Assembly: GCF_016135805.1 (NCBI RefSeq)
Contig: NZ_JADWOX010000022.1
Location: 1 to 64,000, forward strand
Direction: 5' to 3'
DNA from: Caulobacter hibisci
GTDB taxonomy: Bacteria > Pseudomonadota > Alphaproteobacteria > Caulobacterales > Caulobacteraceae
DNA length: 64,000 nt
Under the pieces are notes generated by a model. The model did no database searches. It saw nothing but the letters and a program-made list of their open reading frames with translations, and was not told the origin of the DNA. Position numbers and translations under genes: made by a program. Shown piece after piece: positions 8,577-17,290 of this stretch. The number at the start of each line of letters is the position of its first letter. Positions within the stretch are counted from its first letter, which is position 1.

Positions 8577-8884
8577 TGGAGCGTCCATAATGGGCCGGCG
8601 GTCGCAGGTCACCGGTCACGTTGTGTCCAGCCGGTGACAGGCAGCGTCCCGGGTGCGTAATCAGCGTCCAAATTCAGATCCCCGGCTTGGGCCGGCGCAT
8701 CTCCAAAAGCCCGAGTGATCGGCGACGATAAAAGAGCGGCGGCGCCGGGGAAAGTCCACGCATACTCAACTCCACGCTATCTTCGTACAGCCAAACAACA
8801 CCATGATAGGTGGGTTATCTTCCTTGGATATTTTTATGCTGAGCCGCGTTCAATGACACCGCACTGGGCCGGGTCGGAGAGCCG
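8577..8884. other. Divergent intergenic region
   Basis: About 300 bp between two divergently transcribed genes of unknown function. It is less GC-rich near 8770-8840 (many A/T runs), where the promoter of the rightward gene would be expected. No defined -35/-10 pair, hairpin or repeat was identified. Confidence 0.4.
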
Positions 8885-9907
8885 ATGATTAGCGTCTTGC
8901 GTGGCCTCATGGGGCTGAGGGCGCCCAAGGGCCCTGGCCTCGGCGCCGAGTGGCGATCCTCTCCCATCACCCCCGAGAGCCTGATGACACAGCCGACGGA
9001 TGTCGACCGACAGATTGGCGGTGTCGGCGAGATCGGCATGGGCGGACCCAACTTCTGGTCTGTGTTGCTCGCCGATGGCGCGATCCTCGGCGGTGTATGC
9101 GGGGTTGTCCGCACGGCGGGCGCGCTGCGGACCGCTCTGAGTCGGGACCGCCAAGGGCTAACCCTGCAGGTCTATGACGCCCAAGCCCAGGTCATCTACA
9201 CTCTGACCAAATCCTGGCGGATCTCGCCTGAGGATCTGGACGCCGCCGTCGCCAGGTCGCTCACGTCGACCGAGCCGCTGCTGCGCGAGGCCTGCCAGCA
9301 CGCCGCCACAGCCGTGAGACTGCATACCGTGCACGGCCTGCGCCTGCCGATCGACGCCGGACCCGCGCCCGAGCCTGTCCTGGCGCGGACGCTTTCCAGC
9401 GGCCGACGACTTGAGGCGCGCTTGCTTTTGCCCGCCGATCTGCGCGGTACGGTCGAGGTCGGTAACCTGTTGAGTAGTCCCCCCTATGCCTTGGTGCTTG
9501 ATGGGCTCCCGACCGGTTTGCATGTGACGGGCCTCGAAGACGTGATCGAAGGGCCAGACCAAAGCATCGTCTTATCGGGTGTGCGACTGGACGCCGATGC
9601 GCGCGTGCTCGATGGGCTGTGGCACATATGGCGCGGCGGAGCGTGGCACGCTGTGGCGAGTTACGCGCAGCGGCCCTTCGACGGTGGAGGCGCCTACACC
9701 CCCTACTTCCTTTCTGATCCCCAGCTAGGGGAGAATGGGCGGCTGCGCTTCGCACTGGAGACCTTCAGTTGGGGCCCTGAAGGCCAGACCCCGGGCGAAC
9801 CAACGCCGCCCGATGTTGAACTGAAGGTCAGCTGGCGGGCCGCGCCCTTGCGCTTGGCGGCGCAGGGCGCCCAGGGCTTCATCGAGGTGCCATGGCCGAC
9901 GTCCTAG
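8885..9907 (+). CDS. Protein of unknown function (340 aa)
   Basis: The ATG at 8885 follows a GGAGAG-like site. There is no signal peptide. Residues 50-75 (NFWSVLLADGAILGGVCGVV) are moderately hydrophobic. The middle and C-terminal parts (LEARLLLPADLRGTVEVGNL and GLEDVIEGPDQSIVLSGVRL) look beta-rich, and the end (PDVELKVSWRAAPLRLAAQG) likewise. Codon usage is native-looking. No family or motif is recognised and neighbours give no functional clue. Confidence 0.6.
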   Translation: MISVLRGLMGLRAPKGPGLGAEWRSSPITPESLMTQPTDVDRQIGGVGEIGMGGPNFWSVLLADGAILGGVCGVVRTAGALRTALSRDRQGLTLQVYDAQAQVIYTLTKSWRISPEDLDAAVARSLTSTEPLLREACQHAATAVRLHTVHGLRLPIDAGPAPEPVLARTLSSGRRLEARLLLPADLRGTVEVGNLLSSPPYALVLDGLPTGLHVTGLEDVIEGPDQSIVLSGVRLDADARVLDGLWHIWRGGAWHAVASYAQRPFDGGGAYTPYFLSDPQLGENGRLRFALETFSWGPEGQTPGEPTPPDVELKVSWRAAPLRLAAQGAQGFIEVPWPTS

Positions 9908-10185
9908 ACGCGCTGATCGGGGAGCCTCGGAGGCGCTGACGCCGGCCGACTTGCTTGATGGGCGCGGCGGGTCCGGTTCATGGGGCGATGCAGAGGTCGG
10001 CTCGTGACGCACTCCGGCCGGCGATGCAGACCTCCGGGCGGCAAATGCGTAAGAAGCGGAGATGGGTGACGCTGAGGACTTGGCGTACATCGCTACGCAG
10101 CGCTCCTTCGCTAGAAGTCGAGTCAACGTCGGGTCCGCGCGCATTCCCTGACGGATTGAAGCCTTTGGGAATCCACAGCCACACA
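9908..10185. other. Convergent intergenic region, nothing recognised
   Basis: About 280 bp between two convergent genes. Overlapping reverse-strand frames extend into it from the neighbours but their translations are low-complexity (Arg/Ser/Ala/Pro) and have no start signals, so they are treated as spurious. Confidence 0.4.
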
Positions 10186-11127
10186 TCAAGCCGGGCGCAG
10201 TACGCCGAGCATCGCGTCGCCAATTCGTCGGGTGCGATATTCCGCGATCCTTCGCCCCACATCCGCCGTCGCTGTGCTCGTGGGAAAGCCGCCGATTCCG
10301 CTGGGATTGAGAGTTCGGTCTCCAGCCTCGCCCGCCCTGAGGAAAGGCAGGGACGGGGATTGGGGCAGACGTGCGTATCCGTGAGCGACCAGCTCTGGCC
10401 GATAGTGGAGCATGAGGCTGGTTTCCCAGCCGTCGGCATGTGTGGTGAAAGCTGGTTCCGCGCCGCCCAGCATGTCTTTGAGCATCGCGAAGTTCAGACC
10501 ATCCACAATCGGCAGGATGTTGGGGCTTGGCGCCAGATCGAGCCTCGTCAGTCGCTCGCTGTCGATGAGCGCATAGGCGGCGAGGTCGCTGACCTCGCGG
10601 TTGGCCTGGATCACCGCGCTGGCCATCGCCGTCAGGTGCCGACCGCCCAGGTGGCCGCTATAGAGAAACACTCGCCGTAAGCCGTTCACCCTCAGCGAGC
10701 GCAGGAGGTCGACGTAGAGCGCGACGAACGTCGCCGAGCCGATCGTCAGGCTGCCGGGGTAGATGTAGGTGCCGTCTCTGCGGTCGTCGCCGGCTTCGTT
10801 GGTGATGCCGATATTCAGCGGGGGACCGATGATGCTGGCGACGCCCGCATCGCGAAGATAGGCCTGAACGTCGCCAAGCTGGTCCACGGCGCCCAGCGCA
10901 TCGGCGCCTAGCGGCAGGTGAGGGCCATGAGCCTCGATGGCGCCGACCGGGACCAGGCAGATATCTGTCTTGGCGACCGCCGCCTCAAACTCGGGGAATG
11001 TCATCTCCAGCATGGTTCGGACGGCCCCCTTGCCGGGCGTCGAGGGGCGCGACATGGCGACGCCGCCAATCAAGGCGCCGAGGGCCGGCGCGCCAGCCAG
11101 AAGCCCCATCGCCGTTCTACGTCGCAT
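10186..11127 (-). CDS. Exported creatininase-family amidohydrolase
   Basis: The protein has 313 residues. MRRRTAMGLLAGAPALGALI is a twin-Arg-like, hydrophobic export signal. The creatininase metal site is intact: E65 and H67 in VGAIEAHGPHLPLGAD, D76 in the same block, H159 in LYSGHLGG (usually N-G-H-G-G-N), and H230/E235 in HADGWETSLML. The family cleaves cyclic or linear amides (creatinine, mycofactocin precursors, formamides) with Zn/Mn. The changed NGHGGN motif and the export signal suggest a substrate other than creatinine. Same direction as three small secreted or membrane genes upstream. Confidence 0.85.
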   Translation of the reverse strand: MRRRTAMGLLAGAPALGALIGGVAMSRPSTPGKGAVRTMLEMTFPEFEAAVAKTDICLVPVGAIEAHGPHLPLGADALGAVDQLGDVQAYLRDAGVASIIGPPLNIGITNEAGDDRRDGTYIYPGSLTIGSATFVALYVDLLRSLRVNGLRRVFLYSGHLGGRHLTAMASAVIQANREVSDLAAYALIDSERLTRLDLAPSPNILPIVDGLNFAMLKDMLGGAEPAFTTHADGWETSLMLHYRPELVAHGYARLPQSPSLPFLRAGEAGDRTLNPSGIGGFPTSTATADVGRRIAEYRTRRIGDAMLGVLRPA

Positions 11128-11189
11128 CGCCGCGCTCCACGTGGATAAGGGTCGAGAGTTATCTGATGCCCGTAAGATTTAGGCAGATC

Positions 11190-11525
11190 TCAGCTGGGCC
11201 CGACACGCTGCTTTCGCGCATCGCTGCCAAGCGGCCGAAACTGGCCAGCAAGGTCGCTGGCCCACGACGCCAACGCCGCGGGCGCGCAGAGGAACACGAG
11301 CGCGTAGACCACCACGCACGCCCAAAAGAAGCCCGGCGACTCGTCGAGGCCGACGATGCGCCGGTATCGCCGCAGCGGCGTGATCACCGTATGGGTCGTG
11401 TGGGCCAGCCACAGGATGCGGCCACACGCGAGGAACACGGCGCTGCCGGCGACGATCCAGACGGTGAGCCAGGCCGTCTTGCGTCGCCACGCCGCGCCAT
11501 GGTGTCTGCTGAAGCCCTTCAGCAT
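11190..11525 (-). CDS. Small membrane protein with two transmembrane segments
   Basis: The protein has 111 residues: a basic N-terminus (MLKGFSRHHGAAWRRKTAW), a first hydrophobic segment at about 19-40 (LTVWIVAGSAVFLACGRILW) and a second at about 67-90 (FFWACVVVYALVFLCAPAAL). Its start overlaps the end of the small secreted gene upstream by 7 bp, so the two are probably co-transcribed and coupled. The family is not recognised. Confidence 0.6.
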   Translation of the reverse strand: MLKGFSRHHGAAWRRKTAWLTVWIVAGSAVFLACGRILWLAHTTHTVITPLRRYRRIVGLDESPGFFWACVVVYALVFLCAPAALASWASDLAGQFRPLGSDARKQRVGPS

Positions 11526-11905
11526 CGGATCAGCTCACGCACGAACCACGTTGTCTGCGAGCGCATGTCGGTAGCGTCGCTGTTGGCGCCCGACAACCTC
11601 CCAGACTGACTGATCCGGCCCGTGTAGAGGCCGCGGTGTTCGTTCGACCATTGGATCGAGAACTCGACGTCGCGTCCGGAGACGCGCCCCTTGAGCTTGC
11701 CGGTATTGCGACCCTCGCCGCCACGGCCGGTCAGGCTCGCGCCACTCTGCCGGATCGACATTTCGGCCACCGCCTGGTTGCCATGGACGATGGTGATCCA
11801 GCTGGGAATTCGACAGCTCGCCGGCGCGGGCGCGGGGGGCTGGGCCTGGGTCGACGCGGGAAGCGCGGCTGCGGCCAAGGCCGCGACGATGATCAGGGTG
11901 CGCAT
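11519..11905 (-). CDS. Small secreted protein, paralogue A
   Basis: The ATG at 11905 starts a clear signal peptide (MRTLIIVAALAAAALPASTQ with A next); the longer frame to 12004 has no signal. The mature part of about 105 residues contains EMSIRQSGASLTGRGGEGR, GRVSGRDVEFSIQWSNEHRG, YTGRISQSGRLSGA and ends in ...ELIRC. Sequence and layout match the next gene upstream (11998-12408): a GRV..F.I.WS block, a Y.G.I...GR..G block and a C-terminal Cys. It looks like a small beta-barrel or lipocalin-like binding protein, but the fold is a guess. Confidence 0.65.
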   Translation of the reverse strand: MRTLIIVAALAAAALPASTQAQPPAPAPASCRIPSWITIVHGNQAVAEMSIRQSGASLTGRGGEGRNTGKLKGRVSGRDVEFSIQWSNEHRGLYTGRISQSGRLSGANSDATDMRSQTTWFVRELIRC

Positions 11906-11997
11906 GGTGTGTTTCCTTCTGGATGAGTGAAACTCGCGGAGCGGCGAGGGCGCTGTCGGATTGGCGTTCATGCTGCGTCGTGACGAAGGTCGCGAGC

Positions 11998-12408
11998 TCA
12001 GCACCTGACCCGCTGCTTCAAGATCCAGGGCTGTTGGCGACCGGGGGCGTGGAGATCGTGAAGACTGCCCTCGACGCGCCCGTCAGGAAGGATGTAGCCG
12101 CGATAGGCGCTGGCCTGGCCCGTCGACCATCTGATGTGGAAACTGAGAACCCGTCCCTTGACGCGCCCGTCGTAGAGATTGCCGGTGAGCAGCGGCGTGG
12201 AACCCGTGGCGCCGCCCCGGAAGCGGCTTCCCTGCTGTTCGATCTTCGCCCGGACGATGGCGCCGTCGGCGTGGGTGAGCTGCCAGGCGACGCCCAGGTT
12301 GCAAGGCACGGCGTTGACTGGTTGCGCCCCCACGGGGCTGGCCGATCCCAGGGCGGCGAATGTGGCCAGCCATGCCAGCGGGGCACGATCATAAAGATGT
12401 GCGGCCAT
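11998..12408 (-). CDS. Small secreted protein, paralogue B
   Basis: The protein has 136 residues with an N-terminal signal region (LAWLATFAALGSASPVGAQ). The mature part contains WQLTHADGAIVRAKIEQQGS, GRVKGRVLSFHIRWSTGQA, YRGYILPDGRVEGSLHDLH and ends ...LKQRVRC. It is a diverged tandem copy of paralogue A, with 92 bp between the revised starts and ends. It is divergent from the wHTH-TPR regulator at 12535, sharing a 126-bp intergenic region, so that regulator may control this gene group (inference). Confidence 0.65.
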   Translation of the reverse strand: MAAHLYDRAPLAWLATFAALGSASPVGAQPVNAVPCNLGVAWQLTHADGAIVRAKIEQQGSRFRGGATGSTPLLTGNLYDGRVKGRVLSFHIRWSTGQASAYRGYILPDGRVEGSLHDLHAPGRQQPWILKQRVRC

Positions 12409-12534
12409 GTCCCTATCCTGCGATCGGCCGGACGATTCCGGTAGGTCCCAGCTAGGGGCCAGCCCATGGTGTCAGACAGGACCGCAGCCTGACTTCCGGC
12501 TGACTTTTCGCCGACTTCTGGTTATGGAGGGGGC

Positions 12535-14547
12535 ATGAAAACGGCGTTGGCCAACGCACCCGATCTTGAGTTGGGCGCCGGCGTGCTGCGGCCGTCGACC
12601 TGCGAGTTCACCTATCCTGGCGGCGTCAGAACGCTCGAGCCGCAGGTGATGCAGGTCCTGCTCGTCCTTGCCGGCAGCAAGGGGCGGGTGGTGTCGCGCG
12701 ATACGCTGGTCGAGCAGTGCTGGGACGGCAGGAGCATCAGTGAGGACGCGATAAACCGCGTGATGTCGCGGATCCGGCAACTGGCCAGCGCCACCGGCGC
12801 GTTCAGCCTCACCACGATCCGTTCGGTGGGCTATCGGGTCGAGGCCGCCCATGACGCGGCTTCGCCTCGTCTGGTGTCAGAGACACGGGCTGCGCCCATT
12901 GCGGGAGGGCGGCCCTTGAGGGCCGCAGCGGTCGCCGCCGGGATCATCGTCGCTATCCTGGCGCTGGCTGGCGTGGGGATTCTAGCCTGGCCCCTCGTCA
13001 AGCCGGCTGGCGTCCCACCCGCGATCCGGCACGAGGCCTACAGCATTGCGGTCCTGCCCGGGGTTGCGACCAGTCCCGACCGCACGAAGGCGCTCTCGCA
13101 CCTGGGGGAACGGCTTCGCCTGTCGGTGTCACGGATGAGCGGCCTGCGCGTCGTCGACACGGCGGTGATCGGCCAGCCGGGCCAGCGGTCCGCGACCGAT
13201 CTGGTTCTCAATGGCGACGTGGACACCGCGGACGGGCAAGAGACCATCACGCTCAGTCTCGATGACGGCCGCACCGGCGTGCGGGTGTGGGGCGCGACGT
13301 TCGATAACCGCGGGCCGCCAGGCCTGGGTGCTGAAGAACGGGCGATTTCGTCGGCCACCCGCTATCTGGCCTTGTGGCTGGGAGACCGGCGCGCGGGCCT
13401 GCCGGCGGCGCGCGAGCCCGAGAGTCCTGACACCCTGGCGCTCGTCGCAAAGGCCGATCGAAAGTATCTTGAGGGGAGTGAGGCGCGCGAGCTTCGCGAC
13501 TGGGCGCTCGCCAAGCAGCGCAGCGCCGAGGCTAGGGCCCTGAGCGACGAAGCCTTGGCGAGGGAGCCCGGCTCGGTGGCCGCCCTGATGCTTCGATACC
13601 GTGTCTCGATCCTTCCGTTCCATCCGCGGGACGGCGAGAACGAGGCGGAGTTTCGGGCGCGCCAAACCCGCGCAGCGGATGCGGTCAACAAGGCGCTGGC
13701 GATCAATCCCGATGATCCTGAGGTGCTCATCGCCGCGGCCAAGCAACTGGAAAGCGTCTTGCACTGGGATGACGCAAGGCGCCTGCTCGACCGAGCCGTA
13801 GCCCTGGCGCCCAATTCGGCGGAGGCCAATACCTGGTACGCCTATTCGCTGGGCCTGACCGGCAAATGCGACGCGGGACTGCGACACGCCCAACTCGCCT
13901 CGGCGCTCGATCCCGAGCGCACCTGGCGGGGCCTGACCGTTCCCCGCCTGATGCTCTGCGCGGGGCGCTCCGACGAGGCCGTGAAGGCCTATCTGGGCCT
14001 TGTCCGCCGTGACCGCACCCACCTGTTCGTGCTCGGCGATCTGCACTTGATCCTGCTGACCCGGCGCCAGCCGTCCGAAATGCGCGCCGTGGCCACGCAG
14101 GTGCGCGAGCAGGTCTGGGGAGGCAAGCCGCCTCCATTGGTCGCGGCCCGCCTGGAGCGGCTCGTCGCCGCGGCCGACGCCATCGAGGGGCGGCCGCAGC
14201 GATATCTGGAGATGATCCGCCGGGACGAGGCGGCCGTGCGTCAAGGCTCGCCGGCGCGGGTAGGTTTCAGCCGAAGCCTGCCCGACGCGCTTTTCGTGCT
14301 GGCTTTGGAATATGCCCACGCGGGCTCGACCGAGGAGGCCATGAGCCGCCTGGAAGAGGCTGTGCGAGGCGGTTCGCTGTACCTGCCCTGGGCCTTGCCG
14401 CACGGCTCGGCCGAATTCCCCAGTTCAGTCCGACGGGACCCGCGTTACTTCGCCCTGTGGCGCTCGTCGCCCCAGTTGTCCGCCCTGATGGAAGAGCGTC
14501 GGCGGTCGGTGGCGCAGCGCACCGCCCCTGCGTCCGCGGGTCAGTAA
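12535..14547 (+). CDS. Membrane-anchored wHTH (CadC/OmpR-type) regulator with TPR region
   Basis: The protein has 670 residues; the ATG follows GGAGGGGGC. Residues 15-105 are an OmpR/PhoB-type winged helix (RTLEPQVMQVLLVLAGSKGR, SRDTLVEQCWDGRSISEDAI, TIRSVGYRVE). Residues 128-154 are one transmembrane segment. The rest is periplasmic: a domain with SIAVLPG and LVLNGDVD, then TPR-like helices (about 280-620). This is the CadC/ToxR-like one-component layout, sensing outside and binding DNA inside. The same strand continues with a YadA-type adhesin 134 bp downstream; co-regulation of the adhesin or of the divergent secreted paralogues is plausible. Confidence 0.85.
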   Translation: MKTALANAPDLELGAGVLRPSTCEFTYPGGVRTLEPQVMQVLLVLAGSKGRVVSRDTLVEQCWDGRSISEDAINRVMSRIRQLASATGAFSLTTIRSVGYRVEAAHDAASPRLVSETRAAPIAGGRPLRAAAVAAGIIVAILALAGVGILAWPLVKPAGVPPAIRHEAYSIAVLPGVATSPDRTKALSHLGERLRLSVSRMSGLRVVDTAVIGQPGQRSATDLVLNGDVDTADGQETITLSLDDGRTGVRVWGATFDNRGPPGLGAEERAISSATRYLALWLGDRRAGLPAAREPESPDTLALVAKADRKYLEGSEARELRDWALAKQRSAEARALSDEALAREPGSVAALMLRYRVSILPFHPRDGENEAEFRARQTRAADAVNKALAINPDDPEVLIAAAKQLESVLHWDDARRLLDRAVALAPNSAEANTWYAYSLGLTGKCDAGLRHAQLASALDPERTWRGLTVPRLMLCAGRSDEAVKAYLGLVRRDRTHLFVLGDLHLILLTRRQPSEMRAVATQVREQVWGGKPPPLVAARLERLVAAADAIEGRPQRYLEMIRRDEAAVRQGSPARVGFSRSLPDALFVLALEYAHAGSTEEAMSRLEEAVRGGSLYLPWALPHGSAEFPSSVRRDPRYFALWRSSPQLSALMEERRRSVAQRTAPASAGQ

Positions 14548-14681
14548 AAGATCAGGCTAAAGTCAGGCTGGCGTCCTTTCTGAGCGAGGGCCCTGGGGTC
14601 CTAGGTCCCCCTGTGTCGACGCCTTCTTCAAGGCGAGGCGCGCGGGATCTTTCCCAACACCCACTCGCTCGGAGCAAACCG

Positions 14682-16262
14682 ATGATGAACGCCACGCGTC
14701 GACTTCTGCGCGCCAGCCCTCTAGCGATGACGGCCTTGGTGATGGCGGTCCACGCCGCTCCGGCCTGGGCGGACTCCACCGCTCCATGCAACCCAGGCAT
14801 CGAGACCAACTCCACCGAATGCGGCGTCAACAGCACTGCAAGCGGTCTCTTCAGCACGGCGGCGGGGAACTTTGCGTCCTCGTCGGGAGCGTACAGCGTT
14901 TCCGCCGGCGCCAGCGCGAGAGCTCCGGGGATCGCCTCGACCGCGGTGGGCGCCTTTTCCTCCGCGATCGGCGACCTTTCGACCGCCTTGGGAGAGGCGA
15001 CCGGGGCGTCCGGTAGCCTATCGACGGCCCTAGGCGCCAATGCCGGTTCACCCGGCTATTCTTCGACAGCGGTCGGCGGCGTCGCGACGGCCACCGGCGA
15101 GTCGGCGACGGCGCTAGGCGCCAGAAGCTTGGCGGAGGCGGCAGGTTCGCTCGCTATGGGCGCGGACTCGTCGGCCGCCGGGGAGGCGTCAATCGCGGTC
15201 GGGCAGTTCAGCAGCGCCCAAGGCTTGGGCGCGATCGCCATCGGCGGCGGCGCGCAGGCTCCAGCAGCTTCGAGCATCGCGCTGGGCTCCGGCGCGATCG
15301 CCGACCAGGCCAACACGGTCTCGGTCGGCGCGGTGGGTGGCGAACGGCGCCTGGTCAACTTGGCCGCAGGCGGCGTGGCCGCGGGGAGCACCGAGGCCGT
15401 CAATGGCGGACAGCTGTTCGTCACGAACCAGAGCGTTACTACCGCCCAGGGGACCGCCACCACCGCCGTCCTGAACGCGGCGACCGCGCAGCAGAGCGCC
15501 GACGCGGCGCGTGCCAACGCCGCGTCGGCCCAGCAGAGTGCTGACAGCGCGCTCGCGGGCGTGGCGATCGCTCAACAGAGCGCCGACATAGCCTTCGCGA
15601 CCGCCGCCGCCGCCCAGGCGACGGCGAACGCGGCTGTCGCTACCGGGGCCTACTTCCGGGCCAACGGCGCCGGTCCCGCGCCTCAGGCGACGGGCGCGGA
15701 GGCGATCGCGATCGGCCCCTCCAGCGTCGCCAGCGGCGACCGGTCGGTCGCGATCGGCGTCGGCGCGACGGCGTCCAGGGCCGGCCAGGTGGCGTTGGGC
15801 GGCGCCGGCAGTGTGGTCACCATCGGAGACGTCGAGGCGAGCACCGCGGTCCAGTCAGGCGCAACAGCGGTGATGACGGTGGACGCCAGCGGAGTTGTCG
15901 GGCGGGATACGACAATCCGTCCGGCGATCACCGCGCTGCAGGCGGCGACGGCGGCGCATGCGCAGCAAATCCAGAACCTGCAAACCGGCCAGACGGCTCT
16001 GCTCGACCTGGCTACGGCCAATCGCCGCGAGGCTCGCCGGGGCATCGCCGCCGCCATCGCCCTGGCGCCGGCCCCCATGCCTTCGGCCCCGGGCAAGACC
16101 AGCTACGCGGCCAATACCGCCGTCTATCGCGGAGAGACGGCCTTCAGCGCATCGATCGCTCACCGATTCAACACCCGTCTTCCCTTCGCCTTCACCGCCG
16201 GCCTCTCCTACGGCGGCGGCAAGGACAACGCCGCCCGCGTCGGCGTCGCCGGCGAATTTTAG
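14682..16262 (+). CDS. Trimeric autotransporter adhesin (YadA-like)
   Basis: The ATG pair at 14682/14685 begins a signal peptide (ALVMAVHAAPAWA); the upstream frame overlaps the previous gene and is not coding. The 526-residue protein has YadA head repeats (SxAxG-type units such as STAVGAFSSAIGDLSTALGE), a neck (GGERRLVNLAAGGVAAGSTE with AVNGGQLF), an alanine-rich coiled-coil stalk with repeated QQSADxA motifs at about 260-310, a second short head block (AIAIGPSSVASGDRSVAIG), and a C-terminal YadA anchor (FSASIAHRFNTRLPFAFTAG to VGVAGEF). It should form a trimeric outer-membrane adhesin. The length is short for the family. Confidence 0.9.
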   Translation: MMNATRRLLRASPLAMTALVMAVHAAPAWADSTAPCNPGIETNSTECGVNSTASGLFSTAAGNFASSSGAYSVSAGASARAPGIASTAVGAFSSAIGDLSTALGEATGASGSLSTALGANAGSPGYSSTAVGGVATATGESATALGARSLAEAAGSLAMGADSSAAGEASIAVGQFSSAQGLGAIAIGGGAQAPAASSIALGSGAIADQANTVSVGAVGGERRLVNLAAGGVAAGSTEAVNGGQLFVTNQSVTTAQGTATTAVLNAATAQQSADAARANAASAQQSADSALAGVAIAQQSADIAFATAAAAQATANAAVATGAYFRANGAGPAPQATGAEAIAIGPSSVASGDRSVAIGVGATASRAGQVALGGAGSVVTIGDVEASTAVQSGATAVMTVDASGVVGRDTTIRPAITALQAATAAHAQQIQNLQTGQTALLDLATANRREARRGIAAAIALAPAPMPSAPGKTSYAANTAVYRGETAFSASIAHRFNTRLPFAFTAGLSYGGGKDNAARVGVAGEF

Positions 16263-16396
16263 CGGGGCGCCTGGGAGGCCTCGCCTCTCGAGTACGCAGG
16301 GTTTCTTCAGCCCCAGGGCTGTTGGGCAGGCAGGATGTCGAGCCCGACCGTGTCCCCAGCCTCCAGCTAGCGCCATCTCAATCCGAGGACGTCGCC

Positions 16397-17290
16397 ATGG
16401 TCCGTGCTGTGCCCCTCCACCCGCTGTTTGCCGCGGAAGTTTCTGGCGTTGATCTGGGACGACCGCTTCAAGCCGCCCTGATCTCCGAGATCGCCGCGGC
16501 GCTGGACACCCACGCGGTGCTGGTCTTTCGCGATCAACCCCTGACCAACGCACAGCAGATCGCTTTCAGCGAGCGGTTTGGCGCCCTTGAGGAAACTGTC
16601 GGCGCCGCGGTCAGGGGAATTACGAACTCCCGCCTCGGCGAGCCGCGGATCGCCGAGGTCTCGAACCTCGGGCCCGACGGCGCGATCCGTGCGCCAGAGG
16701 ATCGCTGGCGACTGATGCAGCAAGCCAATGGCTTCTGGCATACCGACAGCTCGTTCAAGCCCCGGTGGGGGAAGATTTCCTTCCTGTCGGCGCACGAATG
16801 CCCCGCCACGGGCGGGCAGACCGAGTTCGCTGATCTGCGCGCCGCCTACGACGCGCTCGATCCGACGACCAAGGCCGACATCGTCGGGTTGGAAGCGGTT
16901 CATTCCATGTCACGCTCGCGCGGCCTCGTCGGATATGACGAATTGGCTTCGCAGGCCGCCGAGCGGTTTCCTCCGGTCGTCCAGCCTATCGCGCGCCACC
17001 ACCCTGGGTCTGGGCGCATGTCGCTCTATCTGGCGTCCCACGCCTCGCACGTTCTGGGGAGGTCTCCGGAGAGCGGGCGCACCCTGCTCAATGACCTGAT
17101 CGCCTTCGCCACGACGCCTGGTTTCGTTTTCCAGCACAGCTGGAGGGTCGGCGATCTGGTGATGTGGGACAATCGCTGCACGATGCACCGCGGCCTTCCC
17201 TACGACGATCTCAATGAGCGCCGCGACATGCGGCGCACCACCGTCGTCGAGACCCAGGACATCGCCCCCTTCGCGGAGATGGCGTCATGA
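16397..17290 (+). CDS. TauD/TfdA-family Fe(II)/2-oxoglutarate dioxygenase
   Basis: The start is set at the ATG at 16397 (MVRAVPLHPLFAAEVSGVDL) after GAGGA; the longer frame adds nothing recognisable. The protein has 297 residues. The iron ligands are the H-x-D in FWHTDSSFKP and the distal His in NRCTMHRGLPYD; the 2-oxoglutarate-binding Arg is in RRDMRRTTV. Members cleave taurine, 2,4-D or other sulfonate/aryloxy substrates oxidatively in the cytoplasm. The stop overlaps the start of the transporter gene by 4 bp (ATGA), suggesting uptake and oxidation of one substrate. Confidence 0.88.
   Translation: MVRAVPLHPLFAAEVSGVDLGRPLQAALISEIAAALDTHAVLVFRDQPLTNAQQIAFSERFGALEETVGAAVRGITNSRLGEPRIAEVSNLGPDGAIRAPEDRWRLMQQANGFWHTDSSFKPRWGKISFLSAHECPATGGQTEFADLRAAYDALDPTTKADIVGLEAVHSMSRSRGLVGYDELASQAAERFPPVVQPIARHHPGSGRMSLYLASHASHVLGRSPESGRTLLNDLIAFATTPGFVFQHSWRVGDLVMWDNRCTMHRGLPYDDLNERRDMRRTTVVETQDIAPFAEMAS

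Noticed and set aside
9725..10189. Reverse ORF of 154 codons
   Set aside because: Low-complexity Ser/Ala/Arg/Pro translation, overlaps a better gene, no start signals.
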